A stretch of DNA of 64,000 bases, taken from NCBI RefSeq assembly GCF_001426265.1, contig NZ_LMDG01000033.1, positions 1-64,000 of the forward strand. Direction: 5' to 3'. Numbering within the stretch: position 1 is the stretch's first letter; each line of letters starts with the position of its first letter. This document shows positions 50,667-60,237 of this stretch, piece by piece. Source of the stretch: Rhizobium sp. Root1220 (lineage in GTDB: Bacteria > Pseudomonadota > Alphaproteobacteria > Rhizobiales > Rhizobiaceae). The translations under genes were made by a program, and so were the position numbers. Below the pieces are notes generated by a model. It was not told the DNA's origin. It did not search any database and saw only the letters and a list, made by a program, of their open reading frames with translations.

Positions 50667-50686
50667 GAGGCCGGCGAGCCGGCCTC
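50667..50686 (-). terminator. Possible terminator after the DUF4406 gene
   Basis: GAGGCCGGC and GCCGGCCTC form a 9-bp stem just after the DUF4406 stop (50692). The T-rich tail on the minus strand is short. Confidence 0.5.
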
Positions 50687-50691
50687 TCGCA

Positions 50692-51057
50692 TCAGGCGGC
50701 CTTGGCGCAGCCCGGCACGTCCTCCAGCCTGTACCAGACTGGGATGCCACGTTCACGTGCAATTCGCACATCGTTGTCCGCACCCTTGGACTGGCCTTCC
50801 AGCCGCAACACGCCGTCGCAAAGCTGAAGCAGACGGCCGGCAACAGGGTGGAAAATCCGTTCGTAAAGGTCATCGCCAACATTCTTGCCACCTGCGGCAT
50901 GCCACACCGGCAGTGCGACCCATTCGCCGATCATCGGCACATGCCCTGCCTTGAACAAGGCATGTGATGGCTGTTCGAGACGTGTCAGATTGGCCGCCAT
51001 CTTATCCGGATCGTCACCAGTGCCCGACCGGTAGGGTCCTGCAATGAGTATCAACAT
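50692..51057 (-). CDS. DUF4406 (nucleoside 2-deoxyribosyltransferase-like) protein
   Basis: 121 aa from ATG 51057 behind a perfect GGAGG site; an earlier in-frame start at 51090 is not supported. The start LILIAGPYRSGTGDDPDKMAANL and DGVLRLEGQSKGADNDVRIARERGIPVW match the family. Activity unknown; it diverges from the DeoR gene. Confidence 0.85.
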   Translation of the reverse strand: MLILIAGPYRSGTGDDPDKMAANLTRLEQPSHALFKAGHVPMIGEWVALPVWHAAGGKNVGDDLYERIFHPVAGRLLQLCDGVLRLEGQSKGADNDVRIARERGIPVWYRLEDVPGCAKAA

Positions 51058-51177
51058 ATCAACCTCCATTTGTTGCCCGGCTTCATGCACGGATCTCCCG
51101 AAAATGCACGATATTTCTTGCTTGTCGAATCTTTTCGTGCAAATTCGTTACAATCCATTCATTTCCAGGCAGGTTCC

Positions 51178-51933
51178 ATGCTAACGACCCAACGCAAATC
51201 GCTCATCCTCGACATCCTTCGCCGTGACGGCCAGGTGATCGCCAAACGCGTTGCGGAGGATCTGTCGCTATCCGAGGACACCATCCGACGCGACCTCAGG
51301 GAAATGGCCGCGGATGGCCTGCTGAAGCGCGTTCATGGCGGCGCTACGCCTCTCGTACCGGAACTCCCGGATTTTACGGCGCGCAAGACTGTTTCATCGG
51401 AGGCCAAGCTTCGCCTCGGGGCAAAGGCCAGGTCTCTCGTACAGCCCGGCCAGTTGATATTCCTTGACGGAGGAACGACGACCGCAGAGGTTGCGCGGCA
51501 GTTGCCGCGTGAGTTTGCCTTCACGGTCGCAACGCACAGTCCGACGATCGCCGCCGAACTGGAGCATCATCCGACCGCTGCCGTCATCCTTGTCGGCGGC
51601 ACGCTCTACAAGCATTCCATGGTGGCGACCGGTGCCGTTGCCATGGGGATGATTTCGCAGCTTCGCCCGGACATATTCTTCCTCGGAGTGACGGCAGCCC
51701 ATCCCGTGCACGGGCTTTCGACAGGTGATTTCGAGGAGGCTGCGATCAAGCGGCATGTCGCGAACTGTTCTGCGGAAACCTATGTCCTGCTGACGGAAGA
51801 GAAGCTCGATCGCGTGTCATCCTGCCACGTTCTGCCGATTTCCGGGGTCTCGGGGTTGATCGTCGCCGGGGGATCCGAGACGACGGACATGAAGCCCTAC
51901 CGTGACCTCAATGCCGCGATCCTCGAAGCATGA
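51178..51933 (+). CDS. DeoR-family transcriptional regulator
   Basis: 251 aa from ATG 51178 (GGCAGG upstream); the frame to 51070 is not coding. N-terminal HTH (QVIAKRVAEDLSLSEDTIRRDLREMAADGLLKRVHGGA) and DeoR C-terminal sensor domain (IFLDGGTTTAEVARQLP). It probably controls sugar or nucleoside genes; the target is not clear from neighbours. Its end overlaps the membrane gene on the other strand by 26 bases. Confidence 0.9.
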   Translation: MLTTQRKSLILDILRRDGQVIAKRVAEDLSLSEDTIRRDLREMAADGLLKRVHGGATPLVPELPDFTARKTVSSEAKLRLGAKARSLVQPGQLIFLDGGTTTAEVARQLPREFAFTVATHSPTIAAELEHHPTAAVILVGGTLYKHSMVATGAVAMGMISQLRPDIFFLGVTAAHPVHGLSTGDFEEAAIKRHVANCSAETYVLLTEEKLDRVSSCHVLPISGVSGLIVAGGSETTDMKPYRDLNAAILEA

Positions 51934-52657
51934 AAGGCGGAGTGAAACGGGCCCGCAGTTCCTCGAGATTCTGCGGAAGGAGGCTTGCGGCGAGACCGAC
52001 GGCAAAGATGCCGAAGGCGAGATAGGCAAATGTCTCGATATTCACTCCCAGCGTCAGAACGCCGTGGAGCGCCGACTGCAAGGCGGCAACAGATGTCGAG
52101 AGAACCGGCTCGCCGAGAAGTCGGCCGGGAATTCTTGCGAATGCCGGTGTTTGCGCCACGGCAACGAGCGCGCCGCAGACAGCGGAAAGCCTGATCGCCA
52201 TTCTGATGCCACTCCACACGCCCAGCGGCCTTGCCCCACTCTCTTCAAAGGCCCAGCCGATATAGGCGCAGAAGGCGACGAGGAACAGGAACGCCGGCGG
52301 CAGGCCTTCAAGCACAGCCTGCGGCTTCAACTGCCCGGTCCAGCCGTTGGCAAGCAGCAGCGGAAACGGCGCCGAAGCGACAAACCAGATGGCGACGACG
52401 GCGCCCCAAGCCCAGCTCATTCCCAGGTAATGGATGCGGGCAAATGTCACGACGAGGATGATGGCGCCGGCGAGATAGACACCGGCCGGCTTCATGGAGC
52501 CCGACATTGTCAGGATAATCGGTCCGCAGGAGCCGGCGACCCTGGCGCAACCCGACGATGCGACGGTCGCCCAGGTGACGTAGTCGAAGCACATCGTGAA
52601 GAACAGAAAGACCGCTATCGCGATCAACATCCACCAAAGATAGCGTCCTGCAAACAT
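51908..52657 (-). CDS. Integral membrane protein of unknown function
   Basis: 249 aa with about six hydrophobic segments (for example LIAIAVFLFFTMCF, IILVVTFARIHYLGM, FLFLVAFCAYIGWAF). Two Cys flank SGCARVAGSCGP. No family is recognised. Confidence 0.7.
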   Translation of the reverse strand: MFAGRYLWWMLIAIAVFLFFTMCFDYVTWATVASSGCARVAGSCGPIILTMSGSMKPAGVYLAGAIILVVTFARIHYLGMSWAWGAVVAIWFVASAPFPLLLANGWTGQLKPQAVLEGLPPAFLFLVAFCAYIGWAFEESGARPLGVWSGIRMAIRLSAVCGALVAVAQTPAFARIPGRLLGEPVLSTSVAALQSALHGVLTLGVNIETFAYLAFGIFAVGLAASLLPQNLEELRARFTPPFMLRGSRH

Positions 52658-52796
52658 ATCCTGCCCTCATGGCGTTCGATGTACTGCGCCAAGGGTAGCT
52701 CAAAGCGGCAAGACCGCACCTCTTCTCACCGGCTGTAGTTTCACATACATTAGCGGTTACTATTTTTTGCCGGCGAATGTGCCGTTCCGGAACGGC

Positions 52797-53804
52797 TCAA
52801 ACCATCAGCGCAGCCGTGGCGCGAACGTCGCCAACGTGAATACCGTTCCAATTGTGCATGTTGACGGTCGCCATCGCCTGCAACGCGGCGCGAATCGCAC
52901 TGTCCTTTTCGAAAAACCGGCTGAGCACCGCCGCAACCATGGCTTCGGATGCACGCGAATGCCCGTCGTCGCACTTGAGGGCGATTGCGATCCCCTGCTC
53001 CGGAATGGCGGCGCAGAAGACGCCCTCGGCCCCGGTCTTGGCAAAGATCCGCCCCGGCGCGACCTGCATCAGCGCCGTGCAGGCCTTGCCGGTACCTGCA
53101 ACAAAGAATGGCTCGGCCATACAGGCGTTGAACAGCCGCCGGGATGCCCTGGCACGGAGCGGCTCCAGACCGACACCGGTCGCCATCCTGGCAAAGCCGT
53201 GTGCGAGACCGCGGAGCGGGACTGCATAGGTGGGAATGGAACAACCATCCGTGCCGCAATTGTCATGTCCGAGCGCGGCTCCCGTCAGGCTTTCCATCGT
53301 GCCGCGGATGGCTTTCTGCAGGGGATGGTCGTAGCCGACATAGCCCTTCGGATCGATATCCTGGTGGCAGCAGGCACAAACGAAACCCGCGTGCTTGCCC
53401 GAACAATTGTTGTGGAGCGCGGTCGGCGTTTCCATGGTGCGCGCCTGGTGGATCAGCACCTTCTGACTCGACGACCAGTGAGCACCGCATTCGAGCGTAT
53501 CGACGTCGCGCCCGGCCTTCTCAAGCATCGCAGCGGCAAGCGCGACATGCTCGTCCTCACCGCTGTGCGAGGCGCAGGCCAGCGCCAGTTCCTTGTCACC
53601 GAAGCCATAAGCGTCTGCCGCGCCGCTCTCGACCAACGGCAGCGCCTGCATGGCCTTGCAGGCCGAGCGCGGAAAGACGGCCGCCTCGACGTCGCCTAGC
53701 GAGAACACGATCCTTCCATCACCGTCGACCGCGACGACTGAGCCGCGATGCCGGCTTTCGACGTGCGATCCGCGGGTGATTTCAACGGTGACGGGATTGG
53801 TCAT
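52797..53804 (-). CDS. ansA: L-asparaginase, Rhizobium etli AnsA type
   Basis: 335 aa from ATG 53804 (AGGA upstream); the frame continues to 53966 without coding character. Features: GSVVAVDGDGRIVFSLGD, FPRSACKAMQ with Ser47 and Lys50, HNNCSGKHAGF and CCHQD metal site, NCGTDGC. These are the catalytic and metal residues of the PF06089 enzyme that hydrolyses asparagine; it is unrelated to the E. coli class. Confidence 0.9.
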   Translation of the reverse strand: MTNPVTVEITRGSHVESRHRGSVVAVDGDGRIVFSLGDVEAAVFPRSACKAMQALPLVESGAADAYGFGDKELALACASHSGEDEHVALAAAMLEKAGRDVDTLECGAHWSSSQKVLIHQARTMETPTALHNNCSGKHAGFVCACCHQDIDPKGYVGYDHPLQKAIRGTMESLTGAALGHDNCGTDGCSIPTYAVPLRGLAHGFARMATGVGLEPLRARASRRLFNACMAEPFFVAGTGKACTALMQVAPGRIFAKTGAEGVFCAAIPEQGIAIALKCDDGHSRASEAMVAAVLSRFFEKDSAIRAALQAMATVNMHNWNGIHVGDVRATAALMV

Positions 53805-53957
53805 GCTGGCATCCTGATCTTCTGACGAGGCTGCCACGCATAAATGATAGCCTTGATAAAGCAATCGGCTGTGGGCGGAAAAAGCGGCCCAATTGCGCCA
53901 TCTTGGTCGGTAAATCTCCGAGTGCAACGGCACGTCAGCAAGGGTCATCGGCGTTTC

Positions 53958-54695
53958 ATGCGTCATATCAAGCGGCTGCTTCTTCTGATTCTCGTCGTCT
54001 ACCTGCTGCCGGCGCTGGCATCCGCCGGCTGGTGGTCGCTACAAAGCCACCCGAAGAGCTGGCGGGAAGCCGACTGGACGACGTCGGGTGTGCTGCCGAA
54101 AGCGGACGCCGACCGACAGGCTGCGATCTACATCATGTCGGCCACCACCGGCGGACTGAAGGGTTCGGTCGCCAGCCACTCCTGGATCGTCACCAAGGCA
54201 TCAGGCGACACGGCCTACAATCGTTACGACAAGGTCGGCTGGGGTGCGCCCATCCGGCGCAACGCCTATGTCGCCGATGCCTACTGGTATTCCAACACGC
54301 CACGTATCGTGCACGAGATCAAAGGGGCCGAGGCGGAGAGGCTCATTCCGCAGGTGGAAGCGGCAATCCAGTCCTATCCCCATGCCGGTGTCGGCGATTA
54401 TCGAATCTATCCCGGTCCGAATTCCAACAGCTTCGTCGCCCATGTGCTGCGGAGGGTGCCCGATCTCGGGGCCGTGCTGCCGCCCGACGCGGTCGGGCGC
54501 GATTTTCTCACCTATGGCCGGATGTTCGCAATCGATGCCGACGGGCGTGACATGCATGCCACGCTCTACGGCCTGATCGGGTTTGCCGCCGGTCAGCGCA
54601 GCGGCTTCGAGGTGCATTTCATGGGGCTGGTCGCCGGCGTCGACATCGCCAATCCCGGGCTGAAGATCCCGGCGATCGGCCGCATCGGGCTTTAG
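53958..54695 (+). CDS. DUF3750 family membrane-anchored protein
   Basis: 245 aa from ATG 53958. One N-terminal membrane segment (LLLLILVVYLLPALA), then a conserved core: AIYIMSATTGGLKGSVASHSWIV, WGAPIRRNAYVADAYWYSNTPRIVHEIKG, IYPGPNSNSFVAHVLRRVP. The SHSW and NSNSF parts could be an NlpC/P60-like active site, but this is guesswork. Divergent from ansA. Confidence 0.8.
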   Translation: MRHIKRLLLLILVVYLLPALASAGWWSLQSHPKSWREADWTTSGVLPKADADRQAAIYIMSATTGGLKGSVASHSWIVTKASGDTAYNRYDKVGWGAPIRRNAYVADAYWYSNTPRIVHEIKGAEAERLIPQVEAAIQSYPHAGVGDYRIYPGPNSNSFVAHVLRRVPDLGAVLPPDAVGRDFLTYGRMFAIDADGRDMHATLYGLIGFAAGQRSGFEVHFMGLVAGVDIANPGLKIPAIGRIGL

Positions 54696-54813
54696 TGGCG
54701 AAAGTCGTCACCAAGTCTGACCACCCATCACGTGATTTGACCACGGCCATCACAAACTCTGGTTATTCGAGAGCGCACTACTGGTTTATAGCTGGGGCAT
54801 CGGGAATCATGCC

Positions 54814-56020
54814 ATGCCATCCGCTTTTTCTTCCATTCTCCGCGATCATCGGATCCGCGTCCCAACGCTGACGCTGGTGGCGCTGGCCTTCACCTATGCC
54901 TCGACGATGCCGTATCAATCGATCATCGGCATTAACGAGCTCGGACTGTCGGACCGCACCTATTCGGGGCTGATATTCCTTGCCGCGCTCGTCAATGTCA
55001 CCACCAGCCTGACGCTCGGCATCTGGTCGGACAAGCTCAGTGATCGCCGGCCGCTGGTGCTGGCGCTGTCGGTTTGCGGCATGCTTGGCTTCGGGATGAT
55101 CTACGCGTTCCGCACAGCCGGCGTCTTTATCTTCGCCACGCTGGTGCTGATCCCGATGAGTAACTCCACCTACTCGATCCTGTTTGCCAGTATCCGGGCG
55201 ACCACCAACACGATGGACCGCGGGCGCGGGGCGGCGATCACGTCCACCGTGCGCGCGCTGTTTTCGGGTTCCTGGGCGCTGGCGCCGGGGATGATCGGCC
55301 TCTATCTCATCCACTCGCAATCGATGACGCCGGCCTATGGCATTGCCGGGCTCGCCAGCTTGACCTGCTTCTGCTTTTACCTGTTCCTCGCCAGGCCGGC
55401 GCCGAAACGCGAGGGACCGCCCGCGCAACAGATCGGCTTCCTCTCGTCTCTCGGCCGGATCCTTTCACCCCATGTGCTGGCGCGCATTGGCGTGATGGCA
55501 TTGCTGCTCGGGCTGCAGCGGTCGAACAGTGTGGTGTCGCCGCTGATAATCACCCATGCCGCCGGCGGCAGCGTGGTCGATGTCGGCTTCATGGCCGGGC
55601 TCGTCGCCTTCCTGGAGATGCCGTTCATGATGATGTGGGGTGCGCTGCAGCGGCGCTTCCGCACCGTCCACGTTCTTGCTGTGGGGACGCTGATCTACTG
55701 CCTTTACCTGGTGCTTCTGGGCTTTGCATCAGCGCCATGGCATGTCTATGCGCTCGAACGCCTGTGGCGCCGCGGCGATCCTCAGCGTTCCCATCACCTA
55801 CATGCAGGACCTGATCGCCGATCGGCCGGGGCTCGGAAGTTCACTGATTTCCGTCAACACCTTCGTCGCCAACGGCATCAGCGCCTCGATCTTCGCAGCC
55901 GGCACCAGTTTTACCAGCTATTCCGGCACCGCACAGATCGCCGCCGCCATCGGCCTTGCGTCCGTGGGCCTGCTGCTTTTCCTCGAAAGGACCCCGCGAG
56001 CGGTCCGGCAGCCGACCTGA
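54814..56020 (+). pseudogene. MFS sugar efflux transporter with a frameshift
   Basis: The first 310 residues form about nine membrane helices of a SetA-like sugar efflux transporter (LGIWSDKLSDRRPLVLALSV). Near 55,750-55,758 the frame is lost: the first frame continues as a basic, His/Arg-rich tail, while the next frame carries the rest of the family sequence (NACGAAAILSVPITYMQDL, GLGSSLISVNTF, LLLFLERTP). One extra base between CTC and AAC restores the shift. It may be a real loss of function or a sequencing error. If intact, the gene would end at 56020. Confidence 0.85.
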
Positions 56021-56100
56021 GAAAACCCCGGCCTTCGCCCGGAATGCCCTGATGCGCGCGCAACGGACCCGCTAGAGGTCAACGGCCAATCTGCCGATCC

Positions 56101-57099
56101 TCAGAGCCGCAGCATGATCTTGCCGATATGGCTGCCTTCTTCCATCAACCTGTGCGCTTCGATGACGTCCTCGAACGCGAAGGTCTTGTGAATGACGGGT
56201 GCAACTTTTCCTGCATCGAGGAGCGGCCATACCTGTGAGAGAAGGTCGTCGCGAATGGCACGCTTCTCTTCGGCGGTGCGCGGTCGCATGGTTGATCCCG
56301 TCACCGTCAGCCGCTTGACCATGATCGGCGCGAGGTTGACTTTCTCGGCCACGGCACCGCCCAGAAAGGCGATGATCGACAGACAACCGTCCCTGGCGAG
56401 CGAGGCAATGTTCTTCTCGAAATAGGCCGCTCCGATCATGTCGAGCACGATATCGACGCCGTGACCGCCTGTCTCGGATCCGATGACCTCGGCAAAATCC
56501 TCGGTCTTGTAGTCGATCGCGCGCTTTGCGCCGAGCTTCTCGCAAGCTTCGCACTTATCCCGTGAACCCGCCGTCGCATAAACCTCGGCACCAAAGGCGC
56601 GCGCCAACTGGATCGCCGTGGTGCCGATGCCACTGGAGCCGCCGTGAATCAGAACGCTTTCGCCTTCCGTCAGCCCGGCCATCTGAAAGAGGTTGGCCCA
56701 GACGGTGAAGAAGGTTTCCGGCAGTGCCGCCGCTTTCACCGCATCATAGCCCTTCGGAAACGGCATTGCCTGCCCGGCCGGCAGAACGCAATATTCGGCG
56801 TAGGCGCCGCCGTTGGCGAGACCGCACACCTTGTCACCGATGGCGTAGCCGCTGACATCAGGCCCGATCGCCACGACTTCGCCGGCGAGTTCGAGGCCGA
56901 GGACGGGGCTCGCGTCCTTCGGCGGCGGATAGATGCCCTGGCGCTGGGCGACGTCCGGACGGTTGACGCCGATTGCTTCGGTGCGAACAAGGACCTGGCC
57001 CTCGGCGGCAACAGGCAGCGGCCCAGTTGCGATCGTCATCACCCCCGGGGCGCCGAAGCCTGACAGGTCGACGAAACGCATACGCGCAGGCAGGGACAT
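56101..57099 (-). CDS. NAD(P)H:quinone oxidoreductase, PIG3/zinc-free MDR type
   Basis: 332 aa. MDR fold with GAPGVMTIATG, NRPDVAQRQGIYPPP, ELAGEVVAIG, nucleotide motif IHGGSSGIGTTAIQLA. No zinc-binding Cys set is present, so it is of the quinone-reductase kind that uses NADPH. Confidence 0.9.
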   Translation of the reverse strand: MSLPARMRFVDLSGFGAPGVMTIATGPLPVAAEGQVLVRTEAIGVNRPDVAQRQGIYPPPKDASPVLGLELAGEVVAIGPDVSGYAIGDKVCGLANGGAYAEYCVLPAGQAMPFPKGYDAVKAAALPETFFTVWANLFQMAGLTEGESVLIHGGSSGIGTTAIQLARAFGAEVYATAGSRDKCEACEKLGAKRAIDYKTEDFAEVIGSETGGHGVDIVLDMIGAAYFEKNIASLARDGCLSIIAFLGGAVAEKVNLAPIMVKRLTVTGSTMRPRTAEEKRAIRDDLLSQVWPLLDAGKVAPVIHKTFAFEDVIEAHRLMEEGSHIGKIMLRL

Positions 57100-57177
57100 G
57101 AAAGGTCCTCCTCATTCCGGAAGCAAAGGAGATAGTTCAGCTTTCCGGCGTTGGGAAGGTGGCAACCGGCAGAGGCG

Positions 57178-58983
57178 TCAATTCGCCTCGCCTAGGCGAT
57201 GGAAGACCAGCCCCTCATCGCTCTCCTTCGCTTCCGCCTTGATATGGGCGATTGCGGCACTGACACGGTTGATATCGTCGATGACCAGGCCTTCGGGCAG
57301 CTCCAGCACCCCGATCGAACATCGCATCAGCGGAAAGAGTGCTTCCACTCCGGCTCGGTCATGGCCGCGAATGCGGCCTGCGGAGCGGTCTGCATCGGAG
57401 TAGAAAGCAAGGACGTCGTCGTGGAAATCGCTGATCAGCCGATCGAGAATTTCCGTCAGTTCCTCCTTGGTCCAGCCGCGCACGCCTATGAAGAAATCGT
57501 CGCCGCCGACGTGACCGAGGAAATGGCGCTCGGCGAAGAAGTATCGCCGCATCAGGGCCGCGAACAGCGAGATCGCGTGGTCGCCGAGGTGGAAGCCGTA
57601 GGCATCGTTGAAAGGCTTGAAGTTGTCGAAATCGCAATAGCAGAAATGGCGCGTGTCGTCGCCATCGCGGCTTGCGTCGCGCATGAAGTCGCGGATCGCG
57701 TGGTTGCCCGGCAGACCCGTCAGGGGGTTCTGGTCCTGCGCCGTCTTCAGCTTCTTTTCGTTCATGACCTTGATCAGCGAAGCAGCGGAGACGACGCCGG
57801 CGTATCGCATGTTCTCTGTGAGCAGCAGGCAGTTGCTGCCTTCCATGTTGGCGAAGATCGCCATCAGCTGCTCGGCGTCGGAATCCAGGCCGACAATCGG
57901 CGCCATTTCGACGAAGTGCGAGATGGTGCGCTCGTAGACCTTGTTCTTGAGCAGGTCCCGGCCGAATGGCTGGTAGATATATTCCTTGAGATGACGCTCG
58001 TGCAGGATACCGCGCGGTTCGCCGTTGGCGTTCAGCACCGGGAAATATGCCTGTTGCGGGTTGCGGCGGAAGAGCTCGAATACACTGTCGATGGTGTCGT
58101 TCTCGAAGACCGTGGGCAGCACTTCAATCTGCTTGCGGATCAGGATTTCGTCGAGAGACTGCGTATTGCGCTTGGTCTTGCCGAGGTCCTGCAGGTGCGG
58201 GAAGGACGGCATCAGTTCCGACAGGTGCGTCGTTGGGCGCGAGATGAACCAGCCCTGGACGAGGTCGACGCCATATTCGCGACAGGCGACGAACTCGGCT
58301 TCCGTCTCGATGCCTTCGGCGATGACGCGGGTGCCGAGCACATGGGCAATATGGACAATGTTCTTCAGGAGGTGGCGTTTGCGCGGGCTGCTGTCGATAT
58401 CGGCTATGAAATGACGGTCGACCTTCAGATAGTCGACAGGATGATCGCAGAGAAGCTTCATCTCGCCGTGGCCGACGCCGAAATCGTCGATTGCCAGCTT
58501 GAAGCCAGCCTTCCGCAACAGCAATACCAGTGCTGCGAACTCCGGCACGCTGGTATTGTCGAAACGCTCGGAGAACTCGAAGCAGATGGAGGACGGCGGG
58601 ATGTTGGCGAGCTTCAAGTGCTGGAGCAGGCTTTCGACCAGCCGCGCGCCGTGCGGGATCAGCCGGACATCGAGATTGAGAAAAAGCGTCGCGCTGGCGA
58701 AATTCGGAAGCGTGGCGAACTTCGCCAGGGCCCGGCTTGCCACCATCTGCTCGAGCTGAAGCAACTGGTCGCTGTTGTAGGCTTCATCCAGAATTTCGAT
58801 CGGCGAGTTGAAGCCAAGACGATCCTGGCCGCGCATCAGCGATTCATAGCCGAAGGCGACACCGGTGTTCGCCTCGACGATCGGTTGGAAGGCGTTCTCG
58901 ATGACGAGTTTGGCAAGGGTCAGGATCTGATCGCTGGCATAGCGACGGACGAGCGCCGGATCGACGGTGGCAGCCAACGACAT
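57178..58983 (-). CDS. EAL-CBS-GGDEF c-di-GMP signalling protein
   Basis: 601 aa from ATG 58983 (GGAG upstream). EAL domain first (residues about 30-255): ESLMR in place of EALxR, NLD, FEFSERF, DDFGVG, LKVDRHF, AEGIETEAEF, VQGW - the metal and substrate residues are kept. A CBS pair follows (VLPTVFENDTIDSVFELFRR; QLMAIFANMEGSNCLLLTEN). The GGDEF domain (PLTGLPGNHAIRDFM; HVGGDDFFIG) has GGDDF in the signature. A phosphodiesterase regulated by CBS and GGDEF parts is likely. It has no signal peptide or membrane helix and is not near the adhesin. Confidence 0.9.
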   Translation of the reverse strand: MSLAATVDPALVRRYASDQILTLAKLVIENAFQPIVEANTGVAFGYESLMRGQDRLGFNSPIEILDEAYNSDQLLQLEQMVASRALAKFATLPNFASATLFLNLDVRLIPHGARLVESLLQHLKLANIPPSSICFEFSERFDNTSVPEFAALVLLLRKAGFKLAIDDFGVGHGEMKLLCDHPVDYLKVDRHFIADIDSSPRKRHLLKNIVHIAHVLGTRVIAEGIETEAEFVACREYGVDLVQGWFISRPTTHLSELMPSFPHLQDLGKTKRNTQSLDEILIRKQIEVLPTVFENDTIDSVFELFRRNPQQAYFPVLNANGEPRGILHERHLKEYIYQPFGRDLLKNKVYERTISHFVEMAPIVGLDSDAEQLMAIFANMEGSNCLLLTENMRYAGVVSAASLIKVMNEKKLKTAQDQNPLTGLPGNHAIRDFMRDASRDGDDTRHFCYCDFDNFKPFNDAYGFHLGDHAISLFAALMRRYFFAERHFLGHVGGDDFFIGVRGWTKEELTEILDRLISDFHDDVLAFYSDADRSAGRIRGHDRAGVEALFPLMRCSIGVLELPEGLVIDDINRVSAAIAHIKAEAKESDEGLVFHRLGEAN

Positions 58984-59104
58984 GCCAATCTCCACTGTGA
59001 CTTATTCTTTTGCGCAGGGAAGATGCCGGAGAAGGGTCAACGAACCCTTTCCCCAATATGAAACTTTCATGAAACCGGGCCGATTTCCGGCGCAAGACGA
59101 TTTC

Positions 59105-59132
59105 GCCTGATCAATCAGTAACTTGATCAGGC
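59105..59132 (-). terminator. Hairpin at the end of the ParD-like gene
   Basis: GCCTGATCA and TGATCAGGC form a perfect 9-bp stem around a 10-base loop; the ParD stop lies inside the arm. A T-tract is weak. Confidence 0.5.
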
Positions 59133-59369
59133 GGTCCGACGCAGCTCCGCCTCATGATCGGCGAACATGTCGGCAACGCAGCGGCTGCCGCCGGGGGCGC
59201 AGTCCCGGTCGAGCATTCCACTGTGATACCCGTCCTGCTTGCGAGCCGCATCCCAGAGACGCAACGCTTCGCGCACCACTTCGCTGCTGGAAGCATACTT
59301 TCCATTGTCGACGGCTGCGCGGATGTCAGCGGCCTGCAGCGGAGAGATGGAAACGGTGACCATCGGCAT
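59127..59369 (-). CDS. ParD-like antitoxin (RHH/CopG fold), without a partner
   Basis: 80 aa from ATG 59369; the upstream frame to 59423 is not coding. RHH pattern VTVSISPLQAADIRAAVDNGKYASSSEVVREALRLW and C-terminal helix. The adjacent ParE toxin expected downstream is absent, so it is an orphan. Confidence 0.8.
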   Translation of the reverse strand: MPMVTVSISPLQAADIRAAVDNGKYASSSEVVREALRLWDAARKQDGYHSGMLDRDCAPGGSRCVADMFADHEAELRRTA

Positions 59370-59550
59370 GAGATTCCTCCCTTTACCTCGTCGGACAGAG
59401 CCTGTCCTATGGCGGACGACCATTGCGACAGTTCGGGCCTATGCCCGCCGGTGTCGCGGCTGCCTTCTATGGCGCGAATTTTAGTCCCCACTTACATGAA
59501 TGTCAAAAAAGAAACAATCCGTGAGCATGGCCTGTGGATTTCGGGCACAA

Positions 59551-60102
59551 CTATCGGCGGAGCGCGAAGCCGAAGGCGAGCATCGACCAGCCCTGGATGA
59601 GAAGATCGCAGGCGAGGAAAAGCCCAAGGATCCAGAGGCTGTTGACCGGCCAGCCGAGCGCGATCACGACACCCGCCAGCGCCGTGATGACGCCGCTGGC
59701 GACCACCCAGCCCCAACCCTTCGTCGGACGCATACGCAGACCGACCCAGACGCGAAAGATGCCCGCGATCAGGAGAGCGACGGCGAGGAAAAGGGTCAGC
59801 GCGGCGGAGGCCAGAAGCGGATTCATGAATGCGAAGACGCCGGCAAGCACATAGAGCACGCCGCTGAGCGCCCAGTAGAAAACCTGGCTCCAGCTGCGCA
59901 CCTGAAAGGCATGGATCAGATAGACCACACCACCGGCAAGCATCAGTATCCCCACGTAGTAAACCGAGACAACGGTTGCCATGAATACGTTGGCGGCGGC
60001 TATAATGCCACAGGCGAGGAGCAGTACGCCGAGAGCGACAAACCAGAGCCATTTCGAGTGCAGGGAAGAAAAAGGCATTCCGTTGGAAATATTGGCCATC
60101 AT
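59551..60102 (-). CDS. HdeD/DUF308 membrane protein
   Basis: 183 aa, start at the ATGATG pair 60102 behind GGGAG. Six membrane helices in three similar pairs (VALGVLLLACGIIAAANV; ALSGVLYVLAGVFAFMNP; VASGVITALAGVVIALGW). HdeD acts in acid stress in E. coli; the role here is unknown. Confidence 0.88.
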   Translation of the reverse strand: MMANISNGMPFSSLHSKWLWFVALGVLLLACGIIAAANVFMATVVSVYYVGILMLAGGVVYLIHAFQVRSWSQVFYWALSGVLYVLAGVFAFMNPLLASAALTLFLAVALLIAGIFRVWVGLRMRPTKGWGWVVASGVITALAGVVIALGWPVNSLWILGLFLACDLLIQGWSMLAFGFALRR

Positions 60103-60183
60103 GCATCTCCCGGTTGGTAAGAGGATATGCTGCAAATACCGAAAATTAAAAGAGAAATCTCCCGGAAAGGTCAAGCGATTTTT

Positions 60184-60205
60184 ATTGATTGATCAGTCAA
60201 TCAAT
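60184..60205. promoter_or_regulatory. BetI operator
   Basis: Perfect 9-bp arms ATTGATTGA and TCAATCAAT around TCAG lie 32 bases upstream of betI. This is the usual BetI box. It lets BetI repress its own operon until choline is present. Confidence 0.8.
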
Positions 60206-60237
60206 AATAGAATGGCAACCTCACCGGAGTTGCCGCT

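Noticed and set aside
52780..52795. Perfect palindrome GCCGTTCC-GGAACGGC after ansA as terminator
   Set aside because: There is no loop-and-T-run arrangement, so I do not call it a terminator.
57199..59061. A 620-codon plus-strand frame opposite the EAL-CBS-GGDEF gene
   Set aside because: It is the reverse shadow of a gene with full EAL and GGDEF motifs.
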